From Boswellia sacra (taxonomy: Eukaryota; Streptophyta; Magnoliopsida; Sapindales; Burseraceae): 64,000 bases of DNA. Shown here one piece after another: positions 38,046 to 50,139 of the stretch. Under the pieces are notes generated by a model that was not told the origin of the DNA, ran no database searches, and saw only the letters and a list, made by a program, of their open reading frames with translations. The position numbers and the translations under genes are program-made. The stretch spans positions 186,001-250,000 of the forward strand of contig SNVD02014566.1 in NCBI GenBank assembly GCA_013180625.2, written 5' to 3'. The first letter of the stretch is position 1. The number at the start of each line of letters is the position of its first letter.

Positions 38046-41000
38046 ATGTACCATTGGAGGAGATCAGCAATATCGTCACTGAGAAACACATGGGCTGGTA
38101 TTTCAAAATCACAAAACGCTCTGGAGTATAAGCCTGCAAAGTGTGTCTCCGATGTGGGTTTAGCTCGTTTTTCCTCACCAGCCGCCGAGAAAACCGCTGT
38201 TGATTTTTCTGCAAGGAGGGTATAATGTTTTATCTTTTGTATTTTTCTGGGTTTTCATTTTGGCCTTTCGTTTGCTAGTTTCCTGATTATTTTTCCGTAT
38301 TGTTTCTTCTTTCGGATTTTTTTGTGTTGATTTGATTTTGTTATCTTTAATTACATTCTAATTTGCAAGTTGGTGTTTTTCGCTCAGTGGTAGGATTATA
38401 GGATTATCGTATTCAAGATTTTTTTTTTTTTTGGTTCATAAAAGATGGAACATTGGGATGGAAACTGAAGTATGTGCAATTATAGAGAATTAATCTAGTC
38501 AATTATTAGATGTCTGTACCCTTCTAGGATGGCGAGGATTTCCCAACTGACATGCTGAAACCAACTTTTTATTTTTTTGAACATAGGGATGGTTCCAATT
38601 ATCGCAGTGTTGTGGTTTTAACTCAGTTCTGTACCTGTGCTTGTTTACAATTAATTTACTGTAGCATTAGAATGTTGTTGATTGTGAATCCTTTTGGTGG
38701 AACATGAATTTATAACGCTGTTTTTGTTTTTAATTTTTTTTATTTGGTGGCCAAATACCTGTTAAAATCCATGTTAACAATTCAACATCCTTCTGATAAG
38801 AAAACTATTGGGAGGACTGGAAATTCTGTTTCTCTTAGCCTATAGTCTTGCATTTTTTTACCTTGGTATATAAAGTTCTTCTGGATTTGAGTTTATCAAA
38901 TTTAAGTTACTTTCTTATGACGATGCAGTTGCCTGTGCTGAATACTAGTATGATTATCCTTTTCATTAACTTATTTTGTTCTATGTTATTTTCATTTTTC
39001 TGCAGTAGATAGCTGCTAACTGATTATTGTCTTTGTTTTATTCTGCAGGATATATTTGGAAGCAATGGTTAGTGACTAGCTTCATTAAGATATTTTGTAA
39101 TGAAAATGCCATGTTGGATTCATGGGTTCTTTGAGATTCATATCCTTCCTCCCTTCCCGAGGGTGTTGATATTATTGTATTCCCTTTGGTATATGTTTTT
39201 TCTATAATATCAAGGCTGCATTCTTGTCTCCTTTTTACTGGATGCATGACTCTATCAGAATGTAGATTTCCTTTTATGGATTATATTTGATGGCTTGTTT
39301 TGGCAGGAATCTCTGTTCTGTTTAGAGGACAATGTAAAACTAGAGGATACAGAGTTGACTCTTGCTCACCTTTTCAAGTAATGGAGAACCATATAGCAAG
39401 CACCATAAATCTTTGTTCTGCCAGATCCTTTGCATCAAAAGCTTCAAAGCAACAATCAGAAACGCCATCTGAGGTCTGTTGTGAATTGAAGTTTTTGGAA
39501 CTTATCTTATCACGGAAATATTTTGTTATCAAACAAAGTTCCTGTTACTTTTGTGTAAATGATCAACAATCAAACCTTTGCAGACAAATAGTGCTGTACT
39601 GCTATCCATCCAATAATTCCATCATATTTTGTTGGTTTGAATTTATGGTACATGGGGTTTCTTTAATTTTCTTGTCTTACCTTGCACTGCCTTACAGCCC
39701 AAAAAAGACCTATCAACCGTTGAGGATCCCTTTGATGCTCCTACATACAATATCCCAGAGAAGCCGGTGACTTTTGCAGAGGGGGCCTCGTATAGTGTCA
39801 TAATTCTTGCTGGGCTTGGGGTTGCTGCTGCTGCTGCATATGCTGTTTTCAAGGAGCTCATATTTGAACCAAAAGAGTAAGAGATCTCTTATTGAATTGT
39901 GTTTTCTGGTAGAAATTCGGAATTCTAACGTAACCTTTGTCAATTCAAAGCTGATTTGAGGCCATTCTTTTTCAGGTATAAAATTTTTAACAAAGCTCTA
40001 AAAAGAATTCAAGATGACAGTCAGGTTTGTCAAATTTATTTATTTATTGATTGTCCTGCAGCCTGAATTTTAAAATAGTTAACACTAATTGTTTATTGGA
40101 CCAATCTAAGGAGAGAAATATTTTATGTGCTGTATTTTTGTTTATTGATTAATTTTTTTAATAGAAACAGCGTTAGGACGGAGGGATTTGCAAAGCTTAA
40201 AGCAATCCTAGGGAATGAATTTTGACCTCTATTTGTCACAAATTTAGGATAGATATTTGTACAATGATGAATGATGAATACAACCTGTATATTCACTTAT
40301 TTTTATAACTATGGTCAGCACTAATTTGAAAATTAGGAGATGATTTAAAAGCTTTAAGATCATACAAATGGTTGCAGGAATAATGGCAAATATAGCAGTT
40401 ATGTTCTGTTAATTACATATATCGTATGATGTTGTACTGCTTTAACATTTTACAAGCCTTTATATCATTCTGATATGAGTTTCATGCAATGATATCTTCT
40501 CTTAGAATTGAGCTTCGGTTGTTCACCTAGATTGAAATTGCTTCATATCAGGTCAGAGTCAGGATTGGATCCCCAATTACTGGATATGGTCAGGAAAGTA
40601 GAAATCGTGCTGCCCGTCAACGTATTCCCAATAGGATATACACTGATGAGTTTGGCGTAGAGCATGTTGAGGTAATTGCCAAATATTTTAATTTTTCTAG
40701 CTATAAGAATCTTTCCCATTGGTCGCATAAAGATACCATTTTATGGTGCATGACTCGTAACTGAGATCCAAAGCAAGTGCAAACTATGTTGGATGTTAAT
40801 TATTTTGATGTATTATTACATATAATTAAAGATACTCTTGCTTTCACATAATCTTGATAGCATATATATTCAATGACCGACTCTGGATGTAGGTAAATTT
40901 CTATATCCGAGGGCCTCATGGAGCAGGAAAGGTTTTTGCTGAGATGTTCAAAGACGAGCAAAAGCAGTGGAAGTTTACTTACCTTATTGTCGAGATCAAT

Positions 41001-41066
41001 TCACCTTCTAAAGCACAATTGATTCTGGAGTCTTATATGCCGGCACCAGCATCAGCTTTGACGTAA
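38046..41066 (+). CDS. TIM21: Mitochondrial import inner membrane translocase subunit TIM21, 7 exons
   Basis: TIM21 links the TOM and TIM23 complexes and respiratory complexes during presequence protein import. Exons 38046-38219, 39049-39067, 39307-39473, 39698-39876, 39976-40024, 40552-40671 and 40893-41066 join in phase with GT-AG borders into 293 aa. Exon 2 is only 19 bases. The amino end [18 protein letters not shown] is Arg/Ser-rich without acids, a mitochondrial presequence. One membrane segment at about 153-171 ([17 protein letters not shown]) is followed by the TIM21 core: [39 protein letters not shown] and RGPHGAGKV, ending in [10 protein letters not shown]. The ATG at 38046 was chosen because the upstream in-frame codon is TTG. 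Sequence resembling its intron 6 recurs at about 47045-47180. Confidence 0.92.
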
Positions 41067-42426
41067 AAGATGTATACAAGTATGTCAGTCGAGATAACGA
41101 AGTTCCAAGTCGCGTGGAAATAATCAGTTTTGTTATTCTTGAAGGTTTTCCTAGTAGTTGGAGTCTAGCATGATTAGCAGTTACACATGATTAGTTAGAA
41201 AGATGTTTGTAATTGGATATATTTGATTAGGAGAGCATGTAAACCAAGAGGTGGGCAATGGCTGCTTGTGACGTTTTGGATCATTTTCATATGCAGGTAT
41301 GAATACAGCTACTGGTTGACCATTCCGTGCCCGGAGAGTGGAACCTGCCAATGCGTCCATCATCTTATGTCGTGTTGGAGTGAGCGCTGTTGGAACCAGA
41401 CAATCTCAAAAACTGCCTCCCTCTCCCTGCTTTGTTGCAAATTCTTAATTGTTTTTGTTCTCTGTGGAATGCAATGTTACATTTTGATTCGTAAATGCTT
41501 CTTGAGGCATAATTTTGAAATGAACGCTTACGTTATTTTTATTGGAAAGAAGGCCGTAATCACGTTTATTTTGTTCTTTTAGAGTTTGAAATGGTAAAAA
41601 TAGCCTTTGAGAATAAGATGGGAGCGAATGGAGATTTGTACCTAAACTAAGTTCTAAATTGATGACTTCTTCTTTGTGAAGCTGATTTATAACCTATTGA
41701 TATCCTAATTTTTTTTTTTATAAATGATTAATGATGTGATGGTTTTTAGTATATAGTAAATCATTTGAGTTGTATGATTTTAGGATAAATTTTAAAGCGT
41801 AATAGTTATTTATCTGAATATTTGTTTATTTTGAATATTCATTTTAGATAACGAGGTACTATATATATAGGTTGTCAAATGTTAAAATAAGTTTTATATT
41901 AAATTTTTTGAATAATTTTTTGAGTGTATATGTATATTGAATAAGTTTACTTCTCATTTTTTTTATTACATACTTATCCCATTCTACAATATCATCTATA
42001 TTACATTTCATCAATTCTAATTTTTTCAGATGAAACACATTAAAATTATGAGATATGATGTAATTTCTCTGGGATTAAAGATGACTATTTATAATAATTA
42101 ATATAAAGAAAAATTTATTATTTAGAATTAAGAGAGTCAAAACTAGAAAATCCAAAATCCTGTTCGTCCAAAACAGAAACAAGGCACCACAATAGAGAAA
42201 GATAATGGATAAAAAATCCATAATGAAACTAGTACATTAACAACAAAATTGTGTACATTGATTCATTAAAAAGGTGAATTGAGTAAGATAGAGAAAGAAA
42301 TTAAAAAAAAAAAATTTCATCGAACCGTGTAAGAGCTGCAGACTCCAGCCTCTTCACTTCTCACACAGCATCTCATCTGTTTTCAAATTTTTTTTTTTTT
42401 TTTAATTTTTAAGATAGAAGTCTAGT
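41067..42426. other. Intergenic DNA, part of duplicated block A
   Basis: 3' flank of TIM21, then AT-rich DNA and the 3' flank of the small membrane-protein gene. A plus-strand open frame at 41223-41582 has no recognised motif. Parts from about 41600 onward recur in diverged form near 47230-47860. Confidence 0.5.
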
Positions 42427-42850
42427 CTACTCATCGCTTGCTCTTGTTCTTGGAGGAATACCAAGCCCTGTCCTTATACTGGCGCCTACCTCGATCATGT
42501 CTTCCACCTGTTATTATTTTTCAATTAGTTAATTAATTAAAAGCTGATTGAAATTTAATAATCGAAATAAAAAAATCAAGTGAGATTTCAAAAAAAAAAA
42601 AAAAAACCTTGTGGATGCCGGAGGCCTGAAGGAAAGCGACGGAGGCGGAGGCGGCCGACCCAACAAATAAGGTGGCTACTCCGAATGCTTTGATTGGCAT
42701 GAGTCGAGATTCACCAGCGTAGCCTTTTCGATACGATGATATCCCCCATCCTAATTGGGCCATGGTCGCTAGCACCCACCACCACTGAGTCCCATTAACC
42801 CCACCACCACCACCACCTCCTTCCTCTCCCTCCACTGACTCCGCTCCCAT
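42427..42850 (-). CDS. Small two-exon plant membrane protein of unknown function
   Basis: Exons in transcript order are 42850-42608 and 42507-42427, in phase, giving 107 aa. The first 18 residues are Glu/Gly-rich with seven consecutive Gly, so the start is probably disordered. Two hydrophobic segments follow, WWWVLATMAQLGWGISSY and AFGVATLFVGSAASASVAF, separated by a basic RKGYAGESRLMP loop. The tail GIHKVEDMIEVGASIRTGL ends in GIPPRTRASDE. I recognise this as a conserved plant protein without an assigned role; a two-pass membrane hairpin is inference from hydrophobicity. Its 5' flank, including the CCACCACCACC coding stretch seen on the plus strand, has a decayed copy near 47860-48060 and a shorter one near 60080-60150, so it belongs to duplicated block A. 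Confidence 0.8.
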
Positions 42851-43362
42851 TCCTCCCCGTCTGCGCTGACCTGATGACGGAATGCCCCTCCCTTTGCCTT
42901 TCTTCTTTTCTTTTGTTTGTTAATGGTTTTGGGCTGTAGTTATGGGCCTATTTCTGGCTCTTGGGCTTTTATCTTTTATCCATCCATGGGCCCGTAATAA
43001 TGTCCTTTTAGATTACAACACAATTCATTCAATAGCAAGCAAGCAAGTATACGTAAAATTGAATAACCTCCTTACATCCATTCTAATACAAAAATATTAA
43101 AATCGCACCATTCAGTTTATTTAGAATTTATATGATACAAAACAATACAATGCAATACAATACAATACAATACAACAAAAACTGAATTATTACAAGAAAT
43201 TGTATTGTTTTAAATGCAAATTAATTCACTACAAACACAAAATAGATAATAATTTATCAGTAATACTATATGTACAAAATTAGAATACCAATTTTATACG
43301 TATAGCATTACTCATAATTTATTATTCATTCATTCCAATACAACAAATTAATACTAAATAAA
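42851..43362. other. Spacer between the small membrane-protein gene and the first DUF247 gene
   Basis: 5' flank of the minus-strand membrane-protein gene, an AATAC-type short repeat at about 43142-43172, the palindromic MITE below, and the 3' flank of the DUF247 gene. Confidence 0.55.
43258..43313. mobile_element. 56-bp palindromic mini-MITE with 9-bp target duplication
   Basis: The element is almost only two inverted ends: the left reads CAGTAATACTATATGTA and the right reads TACGTATAGCATTACTC, pairing over about 25 bases. Identical ATAATTTAT flanks lie at 43249-43257 and 43314-43322. The AGTAATGCTA-type ends resemble the MITE at 26124-26337, so this may be an internally deleted relative of the same Mutator-type family. 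Confidence 0.75.
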
Positions 43363-44682
43363 TCACTCGAGTCCTCTCATGATACGCCACACGCTATTTA
43401 TGGCATTTACAAAAGTGAGCGCTAGCAGTATAGTTGCTGCAACAGTTCCCGTGCCTCTCCAAAGATTGCTGAAATATACACTTATCAATGTTGCCTTGGT
43501 GCGATTCCACGGCCTTTTGTGGTGGTCTATCAGATCTTTGACGATGCCGTCGTAACAAGATTCCCCACTAGTTACAATCTGTAGGCAAAGTTTGTTAAAC
43601 ATCTCTGCTATTGCAACATGGTCGCCTAAATAATTGGAAATAATTCCCATTTCGACGAGAAGATCCACATCTTTTTCAGTGTTGATGAGAGAATCCATTA
43701 TAATCATATAATGGCAAATATGAGTTTGGGAAGGATAATGACACAGCTCTAAAGCCATCATGTTACGAAACAAAAGCTCTGCGCCGTCTTCTATTCGAAT
43801 GCGTGGAATCTGTAGCTCGTCCCCCTTAAAGCACGGAATGTAAGATCCCTTTTCAAATTTTATTTGAAGCAAGCTGCAATCATCTTTTCCCTTCTTAAAC
43901 TTCACTCCCGACTCATGCAGCTTCACCGCACTGGGTAGATCACAAATTTCTACGTCACCCAACGAAGTTGGACGAGCGGGAAGGTCTTTCGCTAGAGCTT
44001 TTCTATGCGAATCGACAAAATGGTCACACTCCCCCATACATTCCCATTCAAAATAATTGCAGGAAAGAGTAACAAAGGAAGGAAGGCTTAGGCTATGAAA
44101 TGCTAACTTGTGCAGTTCGTTGAGAACAAAAAACGGAAGCTGATTTTCGATTAACTGCAAATCTAACCTTATACCAAATTCTAAAAGTGGGTTAAATAGC
44201 AAATAATCATCTTTGGCTTTTTCATGAGACTTCAAGAAGAGCTCGATGATGAAGATTGCATCATACAGTAACATTGTTATAAACTCATACCTTGGAAGGT
44301 GAGGGATCTCTTCATAACAATCACGAATGTCTTGTTCTTTTTTTTTGATGAAATCTATGAGAACCTGCCATTCCTGCCCAACCCTTTTGAGTCGTTCACC
44401 AAAATCTTCTTTGTATCTTATTTTTTGTTTCTCCATGTTAGCCAATTGGGGTTTTCCATAGTGGAGAGGGCCTATTGAAATGAATCGAGGAGTATAGGCT
44501 TCTTCTTTTATTTTGCGTAGATTTGTAGGAACCCTATAAATACAACACCGAGAGGCAGGTTTCAACCTTTCCTTACTGTCAATCTTCATTTCTTTGCGTT
44601 TTTCCTGTTCAATCCTCGTATTTGAGAAGTTGAACCCTTCTTGATCAATGTCAATTTTAGCCTCTTCACTTTTATACTCCAT
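43363..44682 (-). CDS. DUF247 (UPF0481) protein, intact copy 1
   Basis: Single-exon gene of 439 aa from the ATG at 44680-44682; the frame extends 13 codons upstream but only to a TTG. DUF247 proteins are plant-specific and mostly uncharacterised; in grasses, DUF247 genes sit at the S and Z self-incompatibility loci. Typical landmarks are present: CCIYRVPTNLRKIKEEAYTP and ISIGPLHYGKPQL near the amino end, MLLYDAIFIIELFL, DLQLIENQLPFFVLNEL, LPSAVKLHESGVKFKKGKD, IPRIRIEDGAELLFRNMMAL and LLVEMGIISNYLGD. The protein ends in a hydrophobic segment after WRGTGTVAATILLALTFV, the usual C-terminal membrane anchor, so plasma-membrane location is likely by family. It is clearly diverged from the 60348-61712 copy. 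The 3' flank is shared with the other copies in block A. Confidence 0.92.
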   Translation of the reverse strand: MEYKSEEAKIDIDQEGFNFSNTRIEQEKRKEMKIDSKERLKPASRCCIYRVPTNLRKIKEEAYTPRFISIGPLHYGKPQLANMEKQKIRYKEDFGERLKRVGQEWQVLIDFIKKKEQDIRDCYEEIPHLPRYEFITMLLYDAIFIIELFLKSHEKAKDDYLLFNPLLEFGIRLDLQLIENQLPFFVLNELHKLAFHSLSLPSFVTLSCNYFEWECMGECDHFVDSHRKALAKDLPARPTSLGDVEICDLPSAVKLHESGVKFKKGKDDCSLLQIKFEKGSYIPCFKGDELQIPRIRIEDGAELLFRNMMALELCHYPSQTHICHYMIIMDSLINTEKDVDLLVEMGIISNYLGDHVAIAEMFNKLCLQIVTSGESCYDGIVKDLIDHHKRPWNRTKATLISVYFSNLWRGTGTVAATILLALTFVNAINSVWRIMRGLE

Positions 44683-47044
44683 AATGGAATGGAAGTATTC
44701 TTTTCCTGTTGAAAGGAACAATAATCAATAACCATTCTCCTCTCGGACTCTATTTGACTATCAGCAGAGCTGTATAATATAATATAGCTCGCATGGATGT
44801 CAAATGTGGTTTATCAAATGACCCAAAATAGAGTTTTATTTTATTTTTTTTAAATCAGAATTTATCTAAGTTTTGGACAACACAATGATCAACATTGAGT
44901 TGATACATGATGTAACTTCTAGATAAAGAGAGATTAATCTATCACCAAGAATTAAACGATGGATGTTAGTTTAGAGAGACACCTAATCCATGTGAAAATT
45001 AAGGGTACGTTCTTTCTTAAACTCAAATTCTGTTTTCTGTGCTGTATATTTTTCAATGTATTTTAGATTTAATATCAACCACATATCATTTCTAAAATTT
45101 AAAATAATTCAAAATTAACTATATATTCATAAATCCTATTAAAAATAAAATCACAAAAAGAACACACCCTAACTATCATATTATAAAGCAGAAAAATTAC
45201 AAATATGATTTGAGTCAATGCTACACCTCCAAATTATGTTATTTTGATTCACCACAAGAAATTTGCATATTCACAGTAATTCACCGCAAGAAATTTGCAT
45301 GCACATTAATTGAAATTATTGACGAAAATCATTAGATCAATAAGCAAATTAATTATGCCTATGAAGCACACCAAACATGCGAAATTAATTCATCTTCGAG
45401 ATCTGTTTCATTTATACCGCTCAAAATTAATTATCAGCCTAAACCAGCACTATTTTATTCTCACATTAAACAATTTAAGTAATCAAATATTAATAGAATG
45501 TTGCTTAATTAACAAAAATAAAGTTAAAATTATAACCGCCGCTAACTTTAATAGAGAACGAATTAAATAATAAAACCAAACGCAGAAAACATCTGAATGC
45601 ACGCAAAATCTGTCTCAAAATCAATTATTATTATATACTAACAATTAAGTATCAGATGAAGATGAGTGAAGCAAGAAGTACTCACAGAAGTAAACTTCGA
45701 CTAAGTCAAAAGACTCAAAACAACGGCTTCAAACAATTCTGGACTGCACTCAAGGATGTGGCCTAAGACTAGCTAGTATCCGTTTAAATTGAGAAAAAGA
45801 GAACTCGTTGTACACTCCTGGGAAAATCATATGCACACCCAGTTTTGGTAGAAATACTAAACTCACCCCCAGTGTTTGAATAGTAACATAACACCCCCAA
45901 ACTTTAAAACAGTTATAAAATTCGCACCATGTAAGGGTAATTTACATTTTAATATCTAATAATTAAATTAAATGAAACAAAATTTAAATTAAAAAAACTA
46001 ATCGCCTGCCTATCTGTCTCTTCTCCTTATCTTTCTAATTTATATTCTTTCACAAATTTCAATGCAATTTAATTTCTAACGTGGATTAATGGTGATGATA
46101 AACTTGTGATGTAGTGTTGGTGGTCGTTATATGGTTGATGTTTTAGGATGTCTCTACAATAAAATCTTCTTTTTCGAGTGGTAAGATGTACATTTTTTTT
46201 TTGGTTGCCGTTGGCAGTGACCATGGATGCTGCAGTTTATTGTTGCTAACTGCCTGGAATTGATTATAACGGATTTGGCAAAAAAGGTAGCATTTGTTGG
46301 GTTTGTTGTTATTTTTTCCTTTGTTGTTGTTATTATTTTTTAATCCAAGATGACTTCCTTTTATCACATTTGTACTAAGTGTATATTTTTTAATAGGATA
46401 AATAAGGATAAAATTGTTTTTACATAATTGTGCAAGAATTTTCTTAACCATGATGTGAAAGCAGGGGCTGCTTTTTTACTATCCCAACAGCAGAGATGAA
46501 TATGTTACTTAGGCCAAAACTGGGGAAGCATATGAAATTTTTCCGAACATTCCTGAATACTTTGGACAATTTTTCCGAAAGTGCTATGAATTCTTCTTAT
46601 CTGACAAGCCAAACTAAAAGTGCTTTAACTGGTACGGAAAGACCAAAGGAGAATGTAATATATGCAAAACCCACAAAGCAGATCACTTTGATTTCAAATT
46701 AAGTGCTTAAACTAAGAACCTGTCATGCAAGCAATGAATTTGATGCATATCTCAAAACCAAAGCAATCTCATATTCGATGAACTCTTTATAGATTAAGAA
46801 CCTTTTGTTTAAATCACTTTAGACTTAATAACGGCTAACAGAATTTAACATTTATTAGCATTTAAGTTATATTCTTAAATAATAGATCTGTTTTTAATTT
46901 GTCACAAATCTTAAAATAAGTGTTAAATTGACAACTTAACCAGATAATTTAGTATAATTAACCTCCAGATTTGGACTGTCTCCAATGTCAGGATACAGGA
47001 ACAGATTTGCTACTTACGCTCTCTCTCTTTGTAATTAACTTAAC
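44683..47044. other. AT-rich spacer between DUF247 copy 1 and the block A duplicate
   Basis: Upstream flank of the minus-strand DUF247 gene and non-coding DNA. A short imperfect direct repeat of TTCACC[A/G]CAAGAAATTTGCAT lies at about 45248-45303. The segment at 45885-45930 (TTTGAATAGTAACATAACACC) recurs near 60014-60060. No gene is supported. Confidence 0.5.
45885..45930. repeat. Dispersed repeat fragment shared with about 60014-60060
   Basis: Both places read TTTGAATAGTAACATAACACC, then [C/T]CAAACTTTA, with AAAATTCGC a little further on. The surrounding DNA differs, so this looks like a small piece of a dispersed element or part of the duplicated blocks. No ends were found. Confidence 0.5.
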
Positions 47045-48296
47045 CTAAATGAAATGGTCGCAGTTGTACCATTTCATGATGCATGACTCATAGCTAAGAC
47101 CCAATAATGTTGGATATTATTAATGAAACTGATGTATTATCATATGTAACAATAAATAATTCAATTTGCTTTCATATAATGTTGGAAGCGACTAGAGATT
47201 CGTGCAGCAATGCTTCTGCCAATATAACGAGGTTCAAATTTATGAATTTCTTCTTCATCAAGCTGATTAAGAACCTATATTTAGTTGATTCTCTGATAAT
47301 TTTTTCTTAAAATAATTAGGCTACTATATATTAAATAGCAAGGTTAATATGGGCTTTATGCTATATAGAGATTTAAGATATCATCATCAAAATATAAGCA
47401 ACATTATGCCTCAGCTTTATACAAATTGATAAAATATTATTGCTTAATCATCATATCATTTATATTAATAAATCTAATTTAGATATCCCCTCACAACACA
47501 TTACATCATTTTAATAAGTTTATAAGAATATACTTTCAAATTAAATGAATTTCATAAAACGAGACAATTAATCATATAATTAATTACTCTACTTCACATG
47601 TTATATGTGTAAGAATAAGATTACTCTTTATATTTAGGTGAATAAGGAAACATCTTTGGATTCAGAATTTCGAGTTACAAACTTCACAATCCAATATTTC
47701 TAACTAAGGATGTCGATGTTAGTTACCAAAAGTTGTTCGTCCAAAAAAAAAAAAAAAAGATGTGTTTAAAAGAATTAGAAACCATATAGACGAAACTCTT
47801 TTATACAATTAGTGAATGAACAACAGATTCTGTACATTCATTCATTCAACAAATTCCACCACCACCACCACCTTCTACCCCCTTATCTCCACTCCCATTT
47901 TTCCTCGCATGACTGATTTTTTTAAATTATTTTTGCCTGATTTTTTTAAATTATTTTTGCTTTTCGTATTCTATTTAATGGTTTCTCATTCCATTTCTAA
48001 CTGTGGGGCTGTGGTTATGGGCCTGTTTCTCATCCTTGGGCTATTATTTTTTCATCTATGGGCAGGCAGTCAATTAATCTCATTGCTGCCGGCTGTTCAC
48101 AACATGGCGCCCTTTTATTGGAAATGTTATTGGTTTTGAGAGGAAATTAAAGAAAGATGATATATACTACAAATTAATGGTTGAACACATCAAAAAGGTA
48201 GGGCAAGGTAAGGGATACATTATACAAGGTGAAGCTGAAGCTTCTAGAAAAGCAGCATCAATCAATCGAATGATAAATTCGTAAAAATAATAAATA
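47045..48296. repeat. Decayed duplicate of block A (TIM21 intron 6 and membrane-protein flank)
   Basis: The part at 47045-47180 matches TIM21 intron 6 (about 40715-40860): both contain CATGACTC[A/G]TA, CTATGTTGGATG-like or AATGTTGGATA, TGATGTATTA and CTTTCA[C/T]ATAAT. The part at 47230-47300 matches about 41650-41710, and 47810-48070 matches about 42230-42990, including the CACCACCACCACC stretch and GGGCTGTGGTTATGGGCC. TIM21 exons 6 and 7 and the membrane-protein coding frame are not recognisable in the copy. The open frame at 47816-48139 is a relic of this flank rather than a gene. Confidence 0.7.
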
Positions 48297-49640
48297 AACT
48301 CAGGGTGGAGTTGGCCAGCCTCCTGACAATCTCTGCATAGTTTGTATCACTTGGAGTAGCAAGACTATCGCAGCAATAACAGTTGCCGTGCCTCTCCATA
48401 CATTTTTGAAATACACACTAAGGTTTCCTTGGTAAGATTCCACCATCTGTCGTGGTAATCTTTCAGCTCTTTTCTGATGCCTTGGAAACACGATGTTTCA
48501 CTTGACCTAATCTCTAGGCAAAGTCCGTTGAACATCTTTGATATGTTCTTATGATCGCCCACTCGATTGGATATAATCTAGTTTTCAACAAGAAAATCCA
48601 CATCTTCTTTAGTGTTGATTAGAGAATGCAATCAGCTCAATGTAGTTGCAGAGGTGTGTTTTTGTTGGATAATGCCACTGCTCCAACGCCATCATGTTAC
48701 GAATCAAACCTTCTGTAGTGAATTCTATTATAATGCGTGGAATTCGTAGCTCATCTGATATGTTACCTTTAAACAATTGCATACATTTTGATCTCTTTCT
48801 CGGTTGAAATTTTATGTCCAGTAGCCCCTGGGCGCCATCGACTTTCTCAGAGATATCCATGCGCTTAAACTTCACCCTGGACTCATCCAGCTTGACAGCA
48901 GTTGGTAAATCTCCAGCAGTTCTTTTCTCTTCAATTGGAAGGAATTCCACAATACAATTTCGTGTCAAATCGACAAAATGTTTAAAATCTATTCGCTCGG
49001 GTGTTCTACAAAACATGACATTAGGCTTATAATAACCGTAAAATTTGCAACAAAGAGAGCAAGGAAACTTCTCCGGTGGGTTTGCCAAAAGCTATTTTGT
49101 ATATTTCGTCAAGGACGAAGTACGGTAGTTGATTCTCAAGCATTTGCAAGTCCAGCTTTATAGCTTCTTTTAGCCACAGTTGATCTAGCAAAAAGTCAGC
49201 TGCATGTCTCCGGTTGTCATTTCTCAAGAAGAGTTCACTAATGAATATAGCATCATATAGAATCATCCTTGTGAAATCTGGACTTGAAAGGTCAGATTCC
49301 TCATTATAACACCTACGAATACATTGCTCCTTCACTTTAACGAAGTTCTAAAGTTTCTCAGGATCAGATTCGTTAATTCTTTTAACAAATTCTTTGTAAT
49401 ATCTTATCTTTTGCTTTTGCATGTCGGCCAATTTTTCATTACCATGGTGAAGAGGACCGAATGAAACTAATTGAGGGGTGTAAGCTTTATCTTTTTGTTC
49501 ACGAAGTCTTTTAGGAACCTTGTCAATGCAACACTCAGGAGTAGGTACCACTATTTCCATTTTGGACTCTTCGCTTTGCTGCTTCAAGGAACGGTTTCTG
49601 AACAATTTGTTGTCATCATAAGCTTAACCTTCTTCTTCAC
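48297..49640 (-). pseudogene. DUF247 pseudogene, nearly full length
   Basis: Close relative of the intact gene at 60348-61712, with many identical stretches (QLWLKEAIKLDLQ, FQPRKRSKCMQLFKG, ELRIPRIIIE). It is broken several times. One base fewer near the start, at about 49590, disrupts the first codons. A CAG-to-TAG change puts a stop at about 49348 after PEKL. About two bases are missing near 49060 inside the TGEVSLL region. One extra base lies near 48629 after YIELI. A TAG lies at about 48580 after FLVEN, and a small deletion near 48425 moves the frame again before the membrane-anchor segment. The longest surviving frame covers only about a third of the protein. A functional product is not expected. 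Its 3' flank is shared with the intact copy. Confidence 0.9.
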
Positions 49641-50139
49641 AGGAGATTTTCTTTCTTTAATCTTGAAAAATATTCTTAAGTGAGCTGTATATATAGTACT
49701 GTAGCAAACACACAATTGATCAACAACAATGATAAAATAGAATTAACTTTCAGAATTAAATGGAAGAATGCTCAGATCAGTGAGTCAAGCCAGAGAAAGA
49801 GAAATTAAAATATTAAAAAAACAAAAAAATTAAAATTAGAAAAATAAAGAAATTATCTTCAAAAACTTCTATGAATAATTTTTAAATGCGACAAATTTTT
49901 TATTATTTTAAAATTTTAATAAAAAGTTTTTCTCTTAAGTTTATGTATTATTTTTTGTGATAGTATTTTTTTAATATTTTCGAGGTAATGGAGATAAAAG
50001 ACTATTAACAAGTTTTAGATTTTTTTATTTTTATTTTAAAATTTAAAATTTTTTTAATATTTAATTATTAAAATTTTGAGACATTTATTTTTTTAATGAA
50101 ATCTTCTACTGTTTTTAACGGAGAGGGGTATATGTGAGA
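49641..50139. other. AT-rich DNA upstream of the DUF247 pseudogene
   Basis: The first part matches the 5' flank of the intact copy at 61713-61880 (CAAACACACAATTGATCAACAACAAT and the following AAATGGAAGAATGCTCAGATCAG, each shared in shorter pieces). The remainder is simple AT-rich DNA without a gene. Confidence 0.5.

Noticed and set aside
47816..48139. Plus-strand 107-codon frame with hydrophobic stretches
   Set aside because: It lies in the decayed flank of block A. The matching sequence in the other two copies does not keep the frame.
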